This document shows, one piece after another, positions 24,175 to 33,675 of a stretch of DNA of 64,000 nucleotides; the first letter of the stretch is position 1, and every line of letters begins with the position of its first letter. This stretch comes from Rhizorhapis suberifaciens (GTDB lineage Bacteria; Pseudomonadota; Alphaproteobacteria; Sphingomonadales; Sphingomonadaceae): NCBI RefSeq assembly GCF_014200045.1, contig NZ_JACHOV010000011.1:1-64000 (forward strand), in the 5' to 3' direction. The position numbers and the translations under genes are program-made. A model generated the notes under the pieces. The model saw only the letters and a program-made list of their open reading frames with translations. It had not been told where the DNA came from and searched no databases.

Positions 24175-26589
24175 ATGCCCAACAGCGGTCTGCCTTCCAT
24201 CCTGCTAAAGTGGTTCGAGGACCGCAAATGGACGGTGCGTCGGCATCAGCTGCAAATGCTGGAGGCGGCGGGGGCGGGGCGTCACGCACTGTTGGTCGCG
24301 CCGACGGGGGCGGGAAAGACTCTTGCCGGATTTTTGCCGGTGCTTACCGATCTCATCGCCCGTCCCGCCGAAGGGTTGCACACCCTCTATATTTCGCCCT
24401 TGAAGGCGCTCGCCGTTGATGTGCAGCGTAACCTTCTGACGCCCATAGCCGAGATGGCGCTCGACATTCGCGTGGAAACGCGCACTGGCGATACACCTGC
24501 CGATCGCAAGGCGCGGCAGCGGGCCAGACCGCCCCAGATCTTGCTGACCACTCCTGAGTCGCTCGCGCTGCTGCTCAGTCACGAAGACAGCTTTCGGATG
24601 TTTGCCGACCTGACGACAGTGATCGTCGATGAGGTGCATGCCTTCGCCACCCAAAAGCGCGGTGATTTGCTTGCGCTGTTGCTTGCCCGGCTGACTCGCA
24701 TTGCTCCGGGCCTAAGGCGCGTCGCGCTATCCGCCACTGTGGCTGACGTGGACAGCTATCGCGCCTGGCTGGCTCCTGATGGCGACATTGACGCTGTTAC
24801 CCCAGTACTGGGCGATCCGGGAGCAGAGCCCCACATCGCCATCCTGCTTCCGGAGGGGATTGTCCCTTGGTCCGGCCATAGCGCCGTCTATGCCGCGCGC
24901 CAGGTGATTGCTGAAATCGCGCGGCGGAAGACGACGCTGGTCTTTGCCAACACGCGCGGTTTGGCCGAGTTGATCTTTCAGCAATTATGGGCGGTGAATG
25001 ACACGAGCCTGCCGATCGGCATTCATCACGGCAGCCTGTCCCGAGAAGCGCGGCGGAAGGTCGAAGCTGCGATGGCCGCCGGAAAACTGCGCGGATTGGT
25101 AGCGACCGCTTCGCTCGATCTGGGGGTCGACTGGGGGGACGTCGATTGCGTGATCCAGATGGGGGCGCCAAAGGGCAGTTCCCGTTTGTTGCAACGGATC
25201 GGGCGCGCGAACCATCGGCTGGATGAACCGAGCGAAGCCATAATCATCCCTGGCAACCGATTCGAATATCTAGAAGCAAGGGCCGCTCTCGACGCTGTGG
25301 AATCGGGCGAGCGCGATCCCGACCTGTTTCGCCCGGGCAGTCTTGACGTGCTGGCACAGCACATCATGGGAATAGCAAGCGCCGCCCCATTTTATGAAGC
25401 GGAACTGCTGGATGAAGTGCGTTCGGCGCTTCCTTATAGCAGCCTTGCCGAAGAGACGTTCCGGCAAGTGCTCGGCTTCATCGAAAATGGTGGCTATGCG
25501 CTTCGTGCCTATGATCGTTTTCGGCGGCTTACCAAGGATGCCAAGGGGCTATGGCGGGTATCCCATCCCAAGTTTATTCTGCAATATCGCATGAATGCCG
25601 GTATCATCGTCGACCAGCCCATTCTGGATGTCCGTTTCGTCAATGGCAGGAAGCTGGGAACGGTGGAGGAAGCTTTTGCCGCCACATTATCCCCCGGCGA
25701 CCGCTTCTTCTTTTCCGGACTTTCGCTAGAAGTCGTCAGGATGCATGCGACCGACCTTCTCGTCCGTGCATCGGCCAAATCGGCACGCATTCCCAGCTGG
25801 GGCGGCACACGCATGGCGATGTCCACCAACCTCGCCAAGCGCGTGCGCGCATTTCTGGGCGATCCCGCGCAGTGGGAGCGTTTTCCTTCTGATGTCAGGG
25901 AATGGCTGGAGGTGCAGGCGCGGCGTTCGCGCCTGCCGCAGCCGGGGCAGCTCCTGGTGGAAACATTTCCGCATGAAGACCGATATTATATGGTGGCCTA
26001 CAGCTTTGAAGGATGGAACGCTCACCAGTCGCTTGGCATGCTGCTCACGCGCCGAATGGAGGACCGAGGGCTGCTTCCCATCGGATTCGTGTCAAATGAT
26101 TACGCTCTGGGCGTCTATAGCCTGAAGCCGGTTACCGATCCTGCGGCGCTGTTTTCGGCCGACATATTGGAGCATGAATTTGTCGAATGGGTGGAAAAAA
26201 GTTCGCTCCTCAAGCGCGCCTTCCGTGACGTTGCGGTAATCAGTGGCCTTGTCGAGCGGCAGCATCCAGGCAAGCGAAAGACGGGCCGGCAGGTCACGTT
26301 CTCAACAGACCTCATTTACGATGTCTTGCGGAAATATGAGCCCGACCACTTGCTGCTGAAGGCGGCCTGGGAGGATGCCCGCGCCCGCATGACCGATGTC
26401 GGACGCCTGGCGGACCTGTTGGAGCGGGCTTCTGGAACGATGCTGCATATGGATTTGCCCCGCGTCAGTCCCCTCGCCGTGCCGGTATTGATCCTGATCG
26501 GCAGGGAGCATGTGGCGCAATCCACGACTGATGACGCACTCCTGATCGAGGCGGAGGCGCTGGCGGCAGAGGCGATGCGGCAGGATTGA
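24175..26589 (+). CDS. Lhr-like DEXH-box DNA repair helicase
   Basis: An 804-residue helicase. Walker A is in LLVAPTGAGKTLAGFLPVL, motif II is VIVDEVHAF, motif III SATVAD, motif V/VI VATASLDLGVDWGD and LLQRIGRANHR. The large C-terminal half matches the ligase-associated DNA damage response group, normally encoded with an ATP-dependent ligase, an exonuclease and a phosphoesterase. None of those partners is adjacent here. Confidence 0.9.
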   Translation: MPNSGLPSILLKWFEDRKWTVRRHQLQMLEAAGAGRHALLVAPTGAGKTLAGFLPVLTDLIARPAEGLHTLYISPLKALAVDVQRNLLTPIAEMALDIRVETRTGDTPADRKARQRARPPQILLTTPESLALLLSHEDSFRMFADLTTVIVDEVHAFATQKRGDLLALLLARLTRIAPGLRRVALSATVADVDSYRAWLAPDGDIDAVTPVLGDPGAEPHIAILLPEGIVPWSGHSAVYAARQVIAEIARRKTTLVFANTRGLAELIFQQLWAVNDTSLPIGIHHGSLSREARRKVEAAMAAGKLRGLVATASLDLGVDWGDVDCVIQMGAPKGSSRLLQRIGRANHRLDEPSEAIIIPGNRFEYLEARAALDAVESGERDPDLFRPGSLDVLAQHIMGIASAAPFYEAELLDEVRSALPYSSLAEETFRQVLGFIENGGYALRAYDRFRRLTKDAKGLWRVSHPKFILQYRMNAGIIVDQPILDVRFVNGRKLGTVEEAFAATLSPGDRFFFSGLSLEVVRMHATDLLVRASAKSARIPSWGGTRMAMSTNLAKRVRAFLGDPAQWERFPSDVREWLEVQARRSRLPQPGQLLVETFPHEDRYYMVAYSFEGWNAHQSLGMLLTRRMEDRGLLPIGFVSNDYALGVYSLKPVTDPAALFSADILEHEFVEWVEKSSLLKRAFRDVAVISGLVERQHPGKRKTGRQVTFSTDLIYDVLRKYEPDHLLLKAAWEDARARMTDVGRLADLLERASGTMLHMDLPRVSPLAVPVLILIGREHVAQSTTDDALLIEAEALAAEAMRQD

Positions 26590-26671
26590 CGTTGGCCAGA
26601 TAAAGCTCGTCACGATTGCCGCTGATCCGCCCAAATGCTAATATCTCCTGCATAAGAAGGAGACGGATGTC

Positions 26672-27655
26672 ATGAGACGGTCGTTTCTCGCGGGCTCCTT
26701 GGGGCTGGCGCTATCGCTGGCGGTCGTCGGTAGCTCTGTGGCGGCTCCCACCGCGCAACCGATGCCTGACCCTCTGGCAGACTCAATGACCATAGAGACT
26801 GGTCAGGATCGTGGCAGCCGCATTACGCTTCCCATTCATATCGATGGCAAGGGACCCTTTGAATTCATTGTAGATACGGGTGCCGAGCGTACCGTCATAT
26901 CGCGCGAATTGGCGGCTAAGCTCGCCCTGCAGCCCAATGAGCCGGTACGGATCAACAGCCTCTCGGGAATAAGCCAGGTCGACACCGTCACCATTCCGCG
27001 CCTTTCCTATGGCCATGGGGAAATGCCGATGGTGCAGGCGCCCGTCTTCGCGGAAGCCAATCTGGGTGCGGCGGGATTGTTGGGGCTGGACGGGCTCGGA
27101 TCGAAACGGCTCACCATCGACTTTCGCAAGAAAAAAATGGAGATCAGCCATAGCCGTGAGCCGGTGGAGATGGACTATGGCGACGCTATCGTCGTCCGGG
27201 CGCGCAGCCGCTTTGGCCAACTCATCCTGGTCGACTCGCAGGCGAACGGAGAGAAGATCAACGTCATCCTTGATACAGGAACCGACCAGAGCATCGGCAA
27301 TCTGGCGCTGCTGCGGAAATTGACGAAGAAACGAAAAATCGATGCCTTAAGGCCGGTCGAGATCACCAGCGTCACCGGCGAGACGATCGTCGGCGGATGG
27401 AACGTCATCCGGAATGTTCGTGTGGGCGGCTTCAGCCTCAACAATCTGGCGGTCGCATTCACGGACGCCAGCCCCTTTGAACAGCTGGAACTGCATGAAA
27501 AACCTGCGCTGTTGCTGGGTATGGACGTACTGCGGCGGTTTGATCGAGTGGCCGTCGATTTTGGGCGAAAGAAAGTCTATTTTCTGTTGCCCGACGGCGC
27601 GGATGCCCAGCCGGAAGTCAGGTTGGCGCAGCGCGAAGCTGCTATGACACCCTAA
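26672..27655 (+). CDS. Secreted retropepsin-like aspartyl protease with two DTG motifs
   Basis: A 327-residue protein with an N-terminal signal peptide (RRSFLAGSLGLALSLAVVGS, then AAPTAQ). It has two retropepsin-like half-domains: FEFIVDTGAERTVISRELA (about residue 68) and INVILDTGTDQSIGNLALL (about residue 201). Single-domain members act as dimers; here both halves sit in one chain, pepsin-like. Likely periplasmic. Substrate unknown. Confidence 0.82.
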   Translation: MRRSFLAGSLGLALSLAVVGSSVAAPTAQPMPDPLADSMTIETGQDRGSRITLPIHIDGKGPFEFIVDTGAERTVISRELAAKLALQPNEPVRINSLSGISQVDTVTIPRLSYGHGEMPMVQAPVFAEANLGAAGLLGLDGLGSKRLTIDFRKKKMEISHSREPVEMDYGDAIVVRARSRFGQLILVDSQANGEKINVILDTGTDQSIGNLALLRKLTKKRKIDALRPVEITSVTGETIVGGWNVIRNVRVGGFSLNNLAVAFTDASPFEQLELHEKPALLLGMDVLRRFDRVAVDFGRKKVYFLLPDGADAQPEVRLAQREAAMTP

Positions 27656-27679
27656 AAGGCCTGTGCGGAAAATCTGACC

Positions 27680-27957
27680 CACTTCCCGTTTCGTGTCGAG
27701 CAAAGTCGAGACACATAGCGCAACGTTCTCGACTTCGGTGGGCAAACCGAGCGATCCTCATACAAGGCGCGACGCCCTAGCTCTTCAACCAAAAAAGGGG
27801 ACGTCAGGCTATCCCTTACCTGTCGCCCCATGGCTGCGACCCGTCAGGGATCTCCACCGAGCATATCCCTAACGACGTACCGGGCTGAAACACCTTGTGA
27901 AAAGAAATGGTTCCGGAAAAAACCAATGAAATTAATAAACAGAGATTGCCGCCTTCT
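27680..27957. repeat. Intergenic region with a TCGAGCAAAGTCGAGA-type repeat
   Basis: TCGAGCAAAGTCGAGA (about 27695-27710) and the inverted TCTCGACTTCGGTGGGC (about 27729-27745) resemble dispersed palindromic repeats of sphingomonads. The remainder up to motB shows no gene. Confidence 0.45.
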
Positions 27958-28986
27958 TCAGCGGATGCTCTTCAATTCCACGCCTTCGGGAAGGGCAGAG
28001 CCGCCGAGTTCATGATTGTCGGCTTGTGGGACTGGTTGATGTTTTCCCGGCGGGCGTTTCCGAATCTCCTCCGGCTTGTCGCGAAGCATGACGGAACCCT
28101 GTTTGCTGGCGGCGGCGCTCCCGGTCCAGGCAAGCGTAACGGACATCCGGCGATTGCGTGGATCATAAACATTTTCCGGAGCATAGGGTTCGCGATCGGC
28201 CACGCCCTCAATCCGGGCGAAGCGGGACAGCGGGACGCCGTTTTCGTGCAGTGCACGCCGCGTTGCTTCTGCCCGTGCCGTCGAAAGCATCCAGTTATTC
28301 ATGGTTCGCCCGCCGGCATAGGGCAGTGCGTCCGTGTGGCCCCTGACAATCACGTCATTGGGCATAGTTTCAATGACTTTAGCGACCTCTGCAACCAATG
28401 ACCGCGCTTGCGGCAACAGCCGATCGGTGGCAAGCGAGAACATCGAGAAATCGGCTTCGTCAATCAAGTCGATGCGCAGGCCCTCGCGGGTTTCGGTGAA
28501 GCGGATATTCTTGCGCAGGCGCTGCATATCCTTGTTCTTGGCCATGCGCTTTTCCAGCGCTTTCTTCATTTCTTCGAATTTCGCGCGGTCCCGGCTCTTC
28601 ATGTCCTTGCCGCCTTCATCGTTCACACCCGTTGCGTCGCGCGGAATGGTGATGGACCGATTACCCTTGCCTCCCGTTGTGGGATAGCTGTCCTTGGCAA
28701 CCAGGCTGTCGCCGCCGAACATGCCGTTTGAACCCGCGCTTTCCAGCTTCATTTCAACCAAAGTAGGGGTGAAATAATCGGCAAGCGCCTTTCTTTGTCG
28801 CTCGGTGGTCGCACCCAGCAGCCAGAGCAACAGGAAAAAAGCCATCATTGCCGTCACGAAATCGGCATAGGCGACCTTCCAAGCGCCACCATGATGGCCG
28901 CCATGGCCATCGACGATAATCTTCTTGACGATGATCGGCCGTGGTTCCGGCTCGTTGGAACCACGCTTCTTGGATGGCTGAGCCAT
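27958..28986 (-). CDS. motB: Flagellar motor protein MotB
   Basis: A 342-residue stator subunit. The single membrane helix has the proton-binding aspartate at about residue 42 (WKVAYADFVTAMMAFFLLLW). The C-terminal OmpA-like domain anchors to peptidoglycan: VIVRGHTDALPYAGG, NWMLSTARAEATRRAL and NRRMSVTL. With MotA it converts proton flow to torque. The gene is 3 bp after motA and shares its sigma-28 promoter. Confidence 0.95.
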   Translation of the reverse strand: MAQPSKKRGSNEPEPRPIIVKKIIVDGHGGHHGGAWKVAYADFVTAMMAFFLLLWLLGATTERQRKALADYFTPTLVEMKLESAGSNGMFGGDSLVAKDSYPTTGGKGNRSITIPRDATGVNDEGGKDMKSRDRAKFEEMKKALEKRMAKNKDMQRLRKNIRFTETREGLRIDLIDEADFSMFSLATDRLLPQARSLVAEVAKVIETMPNDVIVRGHTDALPYAGGRTMNNWMLSTARAEATRRALHENGVPLSRFARIEGVADREPYAPENVYDPRNRRMSVTLAWTGSAAASKQGSVMLRDKPEEIRKRPPGKHQPVPQADNHELGGSALPEGVELKSIR

Positions 28987-28989
28987 GGC

Positions 28990-29853
28990 TTATTTGCCCC
29001 GCATGCCGTCGAACACCTCGGCAAAGGCCGGCTGGTTCGCGTGATTGAGGCTGGACCGCGCCGCCTCGATCACCAAGGGCTGCGGGTGGCCATGCAAAGA
29101 GGCGATGATGATCTGCTTCACCACATGATAAATGGCGCCGTCCGCTTCGATCACTGAACGGCAACGGTTGGCGAACGGGTTGACCATGCCATAAGCCAGC
29201 AAAACGCCAAGAAAGGTGCCGACCAGCGCCGAACCGATCATGCCGCCCAGAATCTCGGGCGGTTTGTCGATAGAGCCCATGGTCTTCACGACGCCCAGAA
29301 CCGCCGCGACGATGCCAAGTGCCGGTAACGCGTCGGCAAGACCCTGAAGATTGTCGGCGGGGCGAATGGCTTCGTGGTGGTGGGTCTTCAGGCTGTTGTC
29401 CATCACGTCCTCCACGGCATGCGGGTCGAGCGTCCCCGACGAGACGACGACCAAGCGCAATGTGTCGCAGATGAGGTGGATCAGCGTGTTGTCCGCCAGC
29501 AGCCGGGGATATTCCGTAAAGAGGACCGAAGATTTGGGATCCTCGATATGCGGCTCCAAAGCCACCGGCCCTTCGACGCGCAGCGTCTTCATCAGGCGCG
29601 AAACGAGGAAGATGCAATCCAGGAAATCTTGCTTTTTATATTGGGGACCCTTGAACACCTTTTTCACGCCGCCGAGCAGCGCTTTCAAATCGGCGCCGCT
29701 ATTGCCGATGATCAGCGCACCGACGGCCGCGCCGCCAATGATCATCATTTCATGGGGCAGGGCATGAAGAACCGGACCGATGTCGCCGCCAGTGATGATA
29801 AACCCGCCAAATACCATGACGAGAAGGACGACAAGCCCGATTCCTGCAAACAT
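28990..29853 (-). CDS. motA: Flagellar motor protein MotA
   Basis: A 287-residue stator channel subunit with four membrane helices. The charged cytoplasmic loop that meets FliG is seen in RLMKTLRVEGPVALEPHIED. The last two helices carry the functional prolines (LPALGIVAAVLGVVKTMGSI and GTFLGVLLAYGMVNPFANRC). It is the promoter-proximal gene of motAB. Confidence 0.95.
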   Translation of the reverse strand: MFAGIGLVVLLVMVFGGFIITGGDIGPVLHALPHEMMIIGGAAVGALIIGNSGADLKALLGGVKKVFKGPQYKKQDFLDCIFLVSRLMKTLRVEGPVALEPHIEDPKSSVLFTEYPRLLADNTLIHLICDTLRLVVVSSGTLDPHAVEDVMDNSLKTHHHEAIRPADNLQGLADALPALGIVAAVLGVVKTMGSIDKPPEILGGMIGSALVGTFLGVLLAYGMVNPFANRCRSVIEADGAIYHVVKQIIIASLHGHPQPLVIEAARSSLNHANQPAFAEVFDGMRGK

Positions 29854-29913
29854 GATGATCCCCGCGCTGGTGCCAATTGGTCCCGGCCCTGAAGATACGG
29901 ACCGACATGCGGG

Positions 29914-29940
29914 AGAACGGCAGGAGAGGGCGAAGGTTTA
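29914..29940 (-). promoter_or_regulatory. Sigma-28 promoter of motAB
   Basis: The minus strand shows TAAA, 15 bases, then GCCGTTCT, close to the sigma-28 consensus TAAA-N15-GCCGATAA. It lies 61-87 bp upstream of motA. The same -10 (GCCGTTCT) occurs before the second stator pair at 38226. Confidence 0.75.
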
Positions 29941-30000
29941 GGGAGTGGAACTTCGCAAATGCGGTGCTGAGGCTATTCCCGCCACAAATCCAGCATCATC

Positions 30001-30025
30001 ATTCTCGCGAAAGCGGGAACCTATC
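30001..30025. repeat. REP-like palindrome
   Basis: ATTCTCGCGAAAGCGGGAAC belongs to the family of tCtTGCGAAaGCggGAa palindromes seen at several intergenic sites here. It lies between flgL and motA, and no gene was found in the 239-bp gap around it. Confidence 0.5.
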
Positions 30026-30092
30026 CATCTTCTTGGTTCGACGTCTGGAACTAAGCTCGAATTGCGCAACAAATCTCAGGCTATGAATGTCT

Positions 30093-30938
30093 TCAACTAA
30101 TCAGATCGAACAAGGACTGCCTGTTGATCCGCGCGAAGGCCGACTGCGCCGCCTCCAGCGTCAGCAGATTTTGCTGCATCTTGGCGATGGTTTCAGTGAG
30201 GTCCGTATCCTCCAGGGTGGAACGCCGTTCCTTCAACGTCAGCACTATGTCTTGCACGCGATCCGCAATAGATGACAGCCGTTCCGACCGGATACCCTGC
30301 TTCGCCTGTTCCTGTATGACATGGTCCAGTCCAAAGCCCAAGGCCTTCAGTGCTGTCTCCCGGTCGGCGTCATCGCCGGTAGACACGGCTGTTATCGCAG
30401 ATCCCAAAATGTCGTCCAGGGTCATTGCGGTGCCCTCAACGTCAATGCCTTCGCCTATGGCTTGCCGAGTGCCCACAGCTTCCAACTGGATGCCACGGCC
30501 TACCGGAATTTTCACGGTCGTTGTGTCGTCAAATACCGGTATGCCCTGGTAATCCGTTTCATTCAGCATTTCTGCCACCGCTTCGCGCACGGACTTCAGT
30601 TCTTCGGCTATCGCGGCTCGCCCGCTGTCGCCAGTAGGGCTGGACGAGGCTTGCAACAGCAAATCCTTGGCTTGTATCATTAGCGAATTGATCTGCTGGA
30701 GGTTGGTCAGCGCCTTTTCGGATCGGCTCACGCCATAACCGATATTCTGCGTCCACGCGGCATAGCTCGACTGCATCCTGCCGATTTCCGATATCTCGAC
30801 CCAGGCATGAACATCGTCGGATGGCGCGTTCAGTCTCTTTTTGGAGGAAACGGAAATTTGCGCTTTTGCGATTTCCTGGGTCAACGCCTGCTGGCGCTTG
30901 ATTTCGTCGGCTACAGTCTGACGGCTGATGGCGACCAT
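30093..30938 (-). CDS. flgL: Hook-filament junction protein FlgL
   Basis: A 281-residue flagellin-like protein. The conserved N-terminal coiled region (QQALTQEIAKAQISVSSKKR, then LNAPSDD) and C-terminal region (LEDTDLTETIAKMQQNLLTL) match FlgL, the second junction protein between hook and filament. It is last in the flgBCDEFGHIJKL operon, 13 bp after flgK. Confidence 0.9.
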   Translation of the reverse strand: MVAISRQTVADEIKRQQALTQEIAKAQISVSSKKRLNAPSDDVHAWVEISEIGRMQSSYAAWTQNIGYGVSRSEKALTNLQQINSLMIQAKDLLLQASSSPTGDSGRAAIAEELKSVREAVAEMLNETDYQGIPVFDDTTTVKIPVGRGIQLEAVGTRQAIGEGIDVEGTAMTLDDILGSAITAVSTGDDADRETALKALGFGLDHVIQEQAKQGIRSERLSSIADRVQDIVLTLKERRSTLEDTDLTETIAKMQQNLLTLEAAQSAFARINRQSLFDLIS

Positions 30939-30951
30939 GGCTGCTTATCCT

Positions 30952-32277
30952 TTACATGATTTCCAAAATGGACTGGAATGTTTCGCGGGCGAGCTGGATA
31001 ACTTTTGCGCAGCCCGAATAAGCCTGCTGCATTCGCAATAGCTCGGCGGCTTCCATGTCCAGATCGACGCCGGACACGGATTCCCGCGCCGCCCGGGCCT
31101 GTTGGTCTCGTGCGGCGGCGGATTTCTCTTCGGTGAGCGTGGAGGTGAGCAGCGTCGCATGGGTGCTGACAAGCTGAGTCCAGCCATCCTCGACACCTCC
31201 GGACCCGCGAATGCTGCCGATATTGAGCAGATTGCCGTTGATCGACCCATCCGCAATAGCAAGATCATCCGTGTCGGTAATGAGGACCTGGAGCGAGGCC
31301 GCGGTCGTCCCGACCGACAGAATTGGTCCCCCGGCCGCATTTGCGCGAGTGAAGCCGCCCTGATGCCAGCTGTTCATATCCTGCGCAAATTGCACCGCAA
31401 GCGTATCGAGGCTCGCCATCCGACTGCTGGTGACGCTGGCGCTGGCGAACAGTCCGCCCATCGTGCCGCCACTGGGCGCGCCGATGGCGTTGCCGTCCAG
31501 AGTGAGCGCCAAGGTGCCGTCAGGATTTTGGGTGACCGCAAAACTGCTTGCCGCGCTGTTTTCGACAATGGTGTTGCCGGCATGCTGGACGGTGACGGTG
31601 CCATTCGTGCCGAACGCTATACTGACATCAAGGTGATCGGTAAGAACCGACAAGGCGGTATCGCGGCTGTCCAGCAGTTGCGCTTCGGCGGTAGTGCCCG
31701 GAATGATGCGGCGCAATCCATCGTTGACCCGCGCCAGTTCCGCCAGGGCATCGTTTATTGTCGACGCGCTGACGTCGGACGCTGACCCGATCCCTTCAGA
31801 AACGGTCTGCAAATCGCTCGATGCCTGCTTGAAAGCTGTAACGATCTGTTCGACGTTGAACAGGAAATTGGTAGCCAATGTCTGGCTGGTCGGATTGGCG
31901 GCAAGTGTCTCGGCCGAAGAGAACATGTTGGTCATCAATTGGCCGACGCCATTTTCGGTATCGTTGAGTGCAGCTTCCGTATCCGTCAGCCATTTCGCGC
32001 GGGCGGTGGCGCTGCCAAGTTGCGTGCCGGTCAACCGTGCCGCGGCATCGAGATAGGGATCGCTGGCGCGCACTACACCGGCAATTTCCACACCGCCGAA
32101 CGTGGCGCTGGGCACATAATAGATTGAGGTGCTTGTCGATACCGCCGATTCTCTCATTCGGATCGTGCGCCGGGCATAGTCATTGGTATCGGCGTTGGAG
32201 ATATTTTCCGAAATGGCTCCCAGCGCCGCCCTATAAGCTTTGGCGCCCGATGCGCCGATTGAGAGAAGATCGCTCAT
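30952..32277 (-). CDS. flgK: Hook-associated protein FlgK
   Basis: A 441-residue junction protein. It starts with ALGAISENISNADTNDYARR and ends with VDLDMEAAELLRMQQAYSGC, the rod/hook-type terminal helices. Its start overlaps the flgJ stop by 4 nt. It caps the hook before filament growth and is probably retained by the FlgN chaperone encoded at 40533. Confidence 0.92.
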   Translation of the reverse strand: MSDLLSIGASGAKAYRAALGAISENISNADTNDYARRTIRMRESAVSTSTSIYYVPSATFGGVEIAGVVRASDPYLDAAARLTGTQLGSATARAKWLTDTEAALNDTENGVGQLMTNMFSSAETLAANPTSQTLATNFLFNVEQIVTAFKQASSDLQTVSEGIGSASDVSASTINDALAELARVNDGLRRIIPGTTAEAQLLDSRDTALSVLTDHLDVSIAFGTNGTVTVQHAGNTIVENSAASSFAVTQNPDGTLALTLDGNAIGAPSGGTMGGLFASASVTSSRMASLDTLAVQFAQDMNSWHQGGFTRANAAGGPILSVGTTAASLQVLITDTDDLAIADGSINGNLLNIGSIRGSGGVEDGWTQLVSTHATLLTSTLTEEKSAAARDQQARAARESVSGVDLDMEAAELLRMQQAYSGCAKVIQLARETFQSILEIM

Positions 32278-32561
32278 ATCTTGCCCTCAAATTGTTTGAG
32301 CAGCATGGTCGCGATGCCCAGGCCGCCGCCTTCCGCCATGGAGTCGGCAACACGGGCGTCGGACATGTCGCGGAACTGGTCGCCCGCATTTGATCCCAGC
32401 AGGTCATCGCCAAGGCTAGCCGACCGCATCGACGAGATCATCTGACGGACGAAGACGGCCTCGAATGCTTTCGCCGCCTGCTTCAGCCCGTCCCGATCCG
32501 CCGCGGCTGTTGCAGCAGCCGCGACGGAACCGTTTGACCCGGAAATCTTGCTTATGGCCAT
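32274..32561 (-). CDS. flgJ: Rod-binding protein FlgJ, single domain
   Basis: A 95-residue protein matching only the N-terminal rod-cap half of enterobacterial FlgJ: LKQAAKAFEAVFVRQMISSM and LGSNAGDQFRDM. The peptidoglycan-hydrolase half is absent; a separate lytic transglycosylase at 40938 probably supplies it. Coupled to flgI (TAATG) and to flgK (4-nt overlap). Confidence 0.9.
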   Translation of the reverse strand: MAISKISGSNGSVAAAATAAADRDGLKQAAKAFEAVFVRQMISSMRSASLGDDLLGSNAGDQFRDMSDARVADSMAEGGGLGIATMLLKQFEGKI

Positions 32562-33667
32562 TACAACACCACCAGTTCGGCCTTCATGGCCCCGGCTTGC
32601 TTCATGGCTTCAAGGATCGCGACAAGATCGGCAGGAGACGCGCCGATGGCGTTCACGGCCTTCACGATGTCGGCGAGTGACGCTCCGCCCTTGAATTGGA
32701 ACATGGGATTGCGCTCCTCTGTCACGTCGAGGGTGCTCGATTGTTCCACCGCCGTCTCTCCTTTGGAAAAGGGCAGGGGTTGAACCACGCGCGGCGCTTC
32801 GCCCACCCGGACCGTCAGCTTGCCATGGCTGACGGCTGCGGGATTGATCCGCACCGCCCCATTGATGACGACAGTCCCCGTGCGCGCATTGACGATGACT
32901 CTTGCAGGGGCCTCCGCCGGCTTCACGCTGATATTCTCGATAAGGCCCATCATCATGATACGCTTTTCCGCGCCGGGTTCGGCATTGATCCTGATGGAGA
33001 CGGCATCCGTTGCTTGCGCCCGATTATCACCGAAAGTCAGGTTGATGGCATCCGCCACCCGGAGCGCCGTCGTCAGATCGGCCTCTGCCAGGTTGAAGGT
33101 CAGCGACGGGCTGTCCGCAAAGCCCGTCGCGACCGCCTGCTCAACTGTCGCCCCGCCTGGAATGCGTCCTGCCGAGGGTATGTTGACCGAGAGTTTGGAA
33201 CCATCAGCGCCTTCGACGCCTAGGCCGCCCACCGCCAGATTGCCTTGCGCCATGGCATAGATCTGCCCGTCTGCACCGCGCAGGGGCATCATGACCAGAG
33301 TGCCGCCGCGCAGGGATTTGGCCTTGCCCAGCGCCGATACGGTGATATCCACCCGCTGACCTGGCTTGGCAAAGGCGGGCAGTTCCGCCGTCACCATGAC
33401 TGCGGCCGCGTTCTTGAGTGCGGGATTGACCCCGGCGGGCAGTGTCAGGCCAAAGCGCGACACCATGCCTTTGACGCCCTGTGTCGAATAATCGAGGCTG
33501 TCATCGCCCGTCCCGGCAAGGCCTACGACAATGCCATAGCCGGTCAGCTGGTTGGCGCGCAGGCTTTCGAACGTGCCAAGGTCCTTGATACGCTCCGCCG
33601 CAGCCGGGCTAGCCCAGAGTAGCGCGAGGCCGAAAACGCAAAGGAAGCGGGACAGAAATGTCATCAC
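32561..33667 (-). CDS. flgI: P-ring protein FlgI
   Basis: A 368-residue periplasmic protein with an N-terminal signal peptide ending ASPAAAERIKDLGTFE. ANQLTGYGIVVGLAGTGDDS and MLLRGADGQIYAMAQGNL-type segments are typical of FlgI, which forms the P ring around the rod. It needs FlgA (39700) for assembly. Length is usual for the family. Confidence 0.95.
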   Translation of the reverse strand: MMTFLSRFLCVFGLALLWASPAAAERIKDLGTFESLRANQLTGYGIVVGLAGTGDDSLDYSTQGVKGMVSRFGLTLPAGVNPALKNAAAVMVTAELPAFAKPGQRVDITVSALGKAKSLRGGTLVMMPLRGADGQIYAMAQGNLAVGGLGVEGADGSKLSVNIPSAGRIPGGATVEQAVATGFADSPSLTFNLAEADLTTALRVADAINLTFGDNRAQATDAVSIRINAEPGAEKRIMMMGLIENISVKPAEAPARVIVNARTGTVVINGAVRINPAAVSHGKLTVRVGEAPRVVQPLPFSKGETAVEQSSTLDVTEERNPMFQFKGGASLADIVKAVNAIGASPADLVAILEAMKQAGAMKAELVVL

Positions 33668-33675
33668 AGGCTCCG

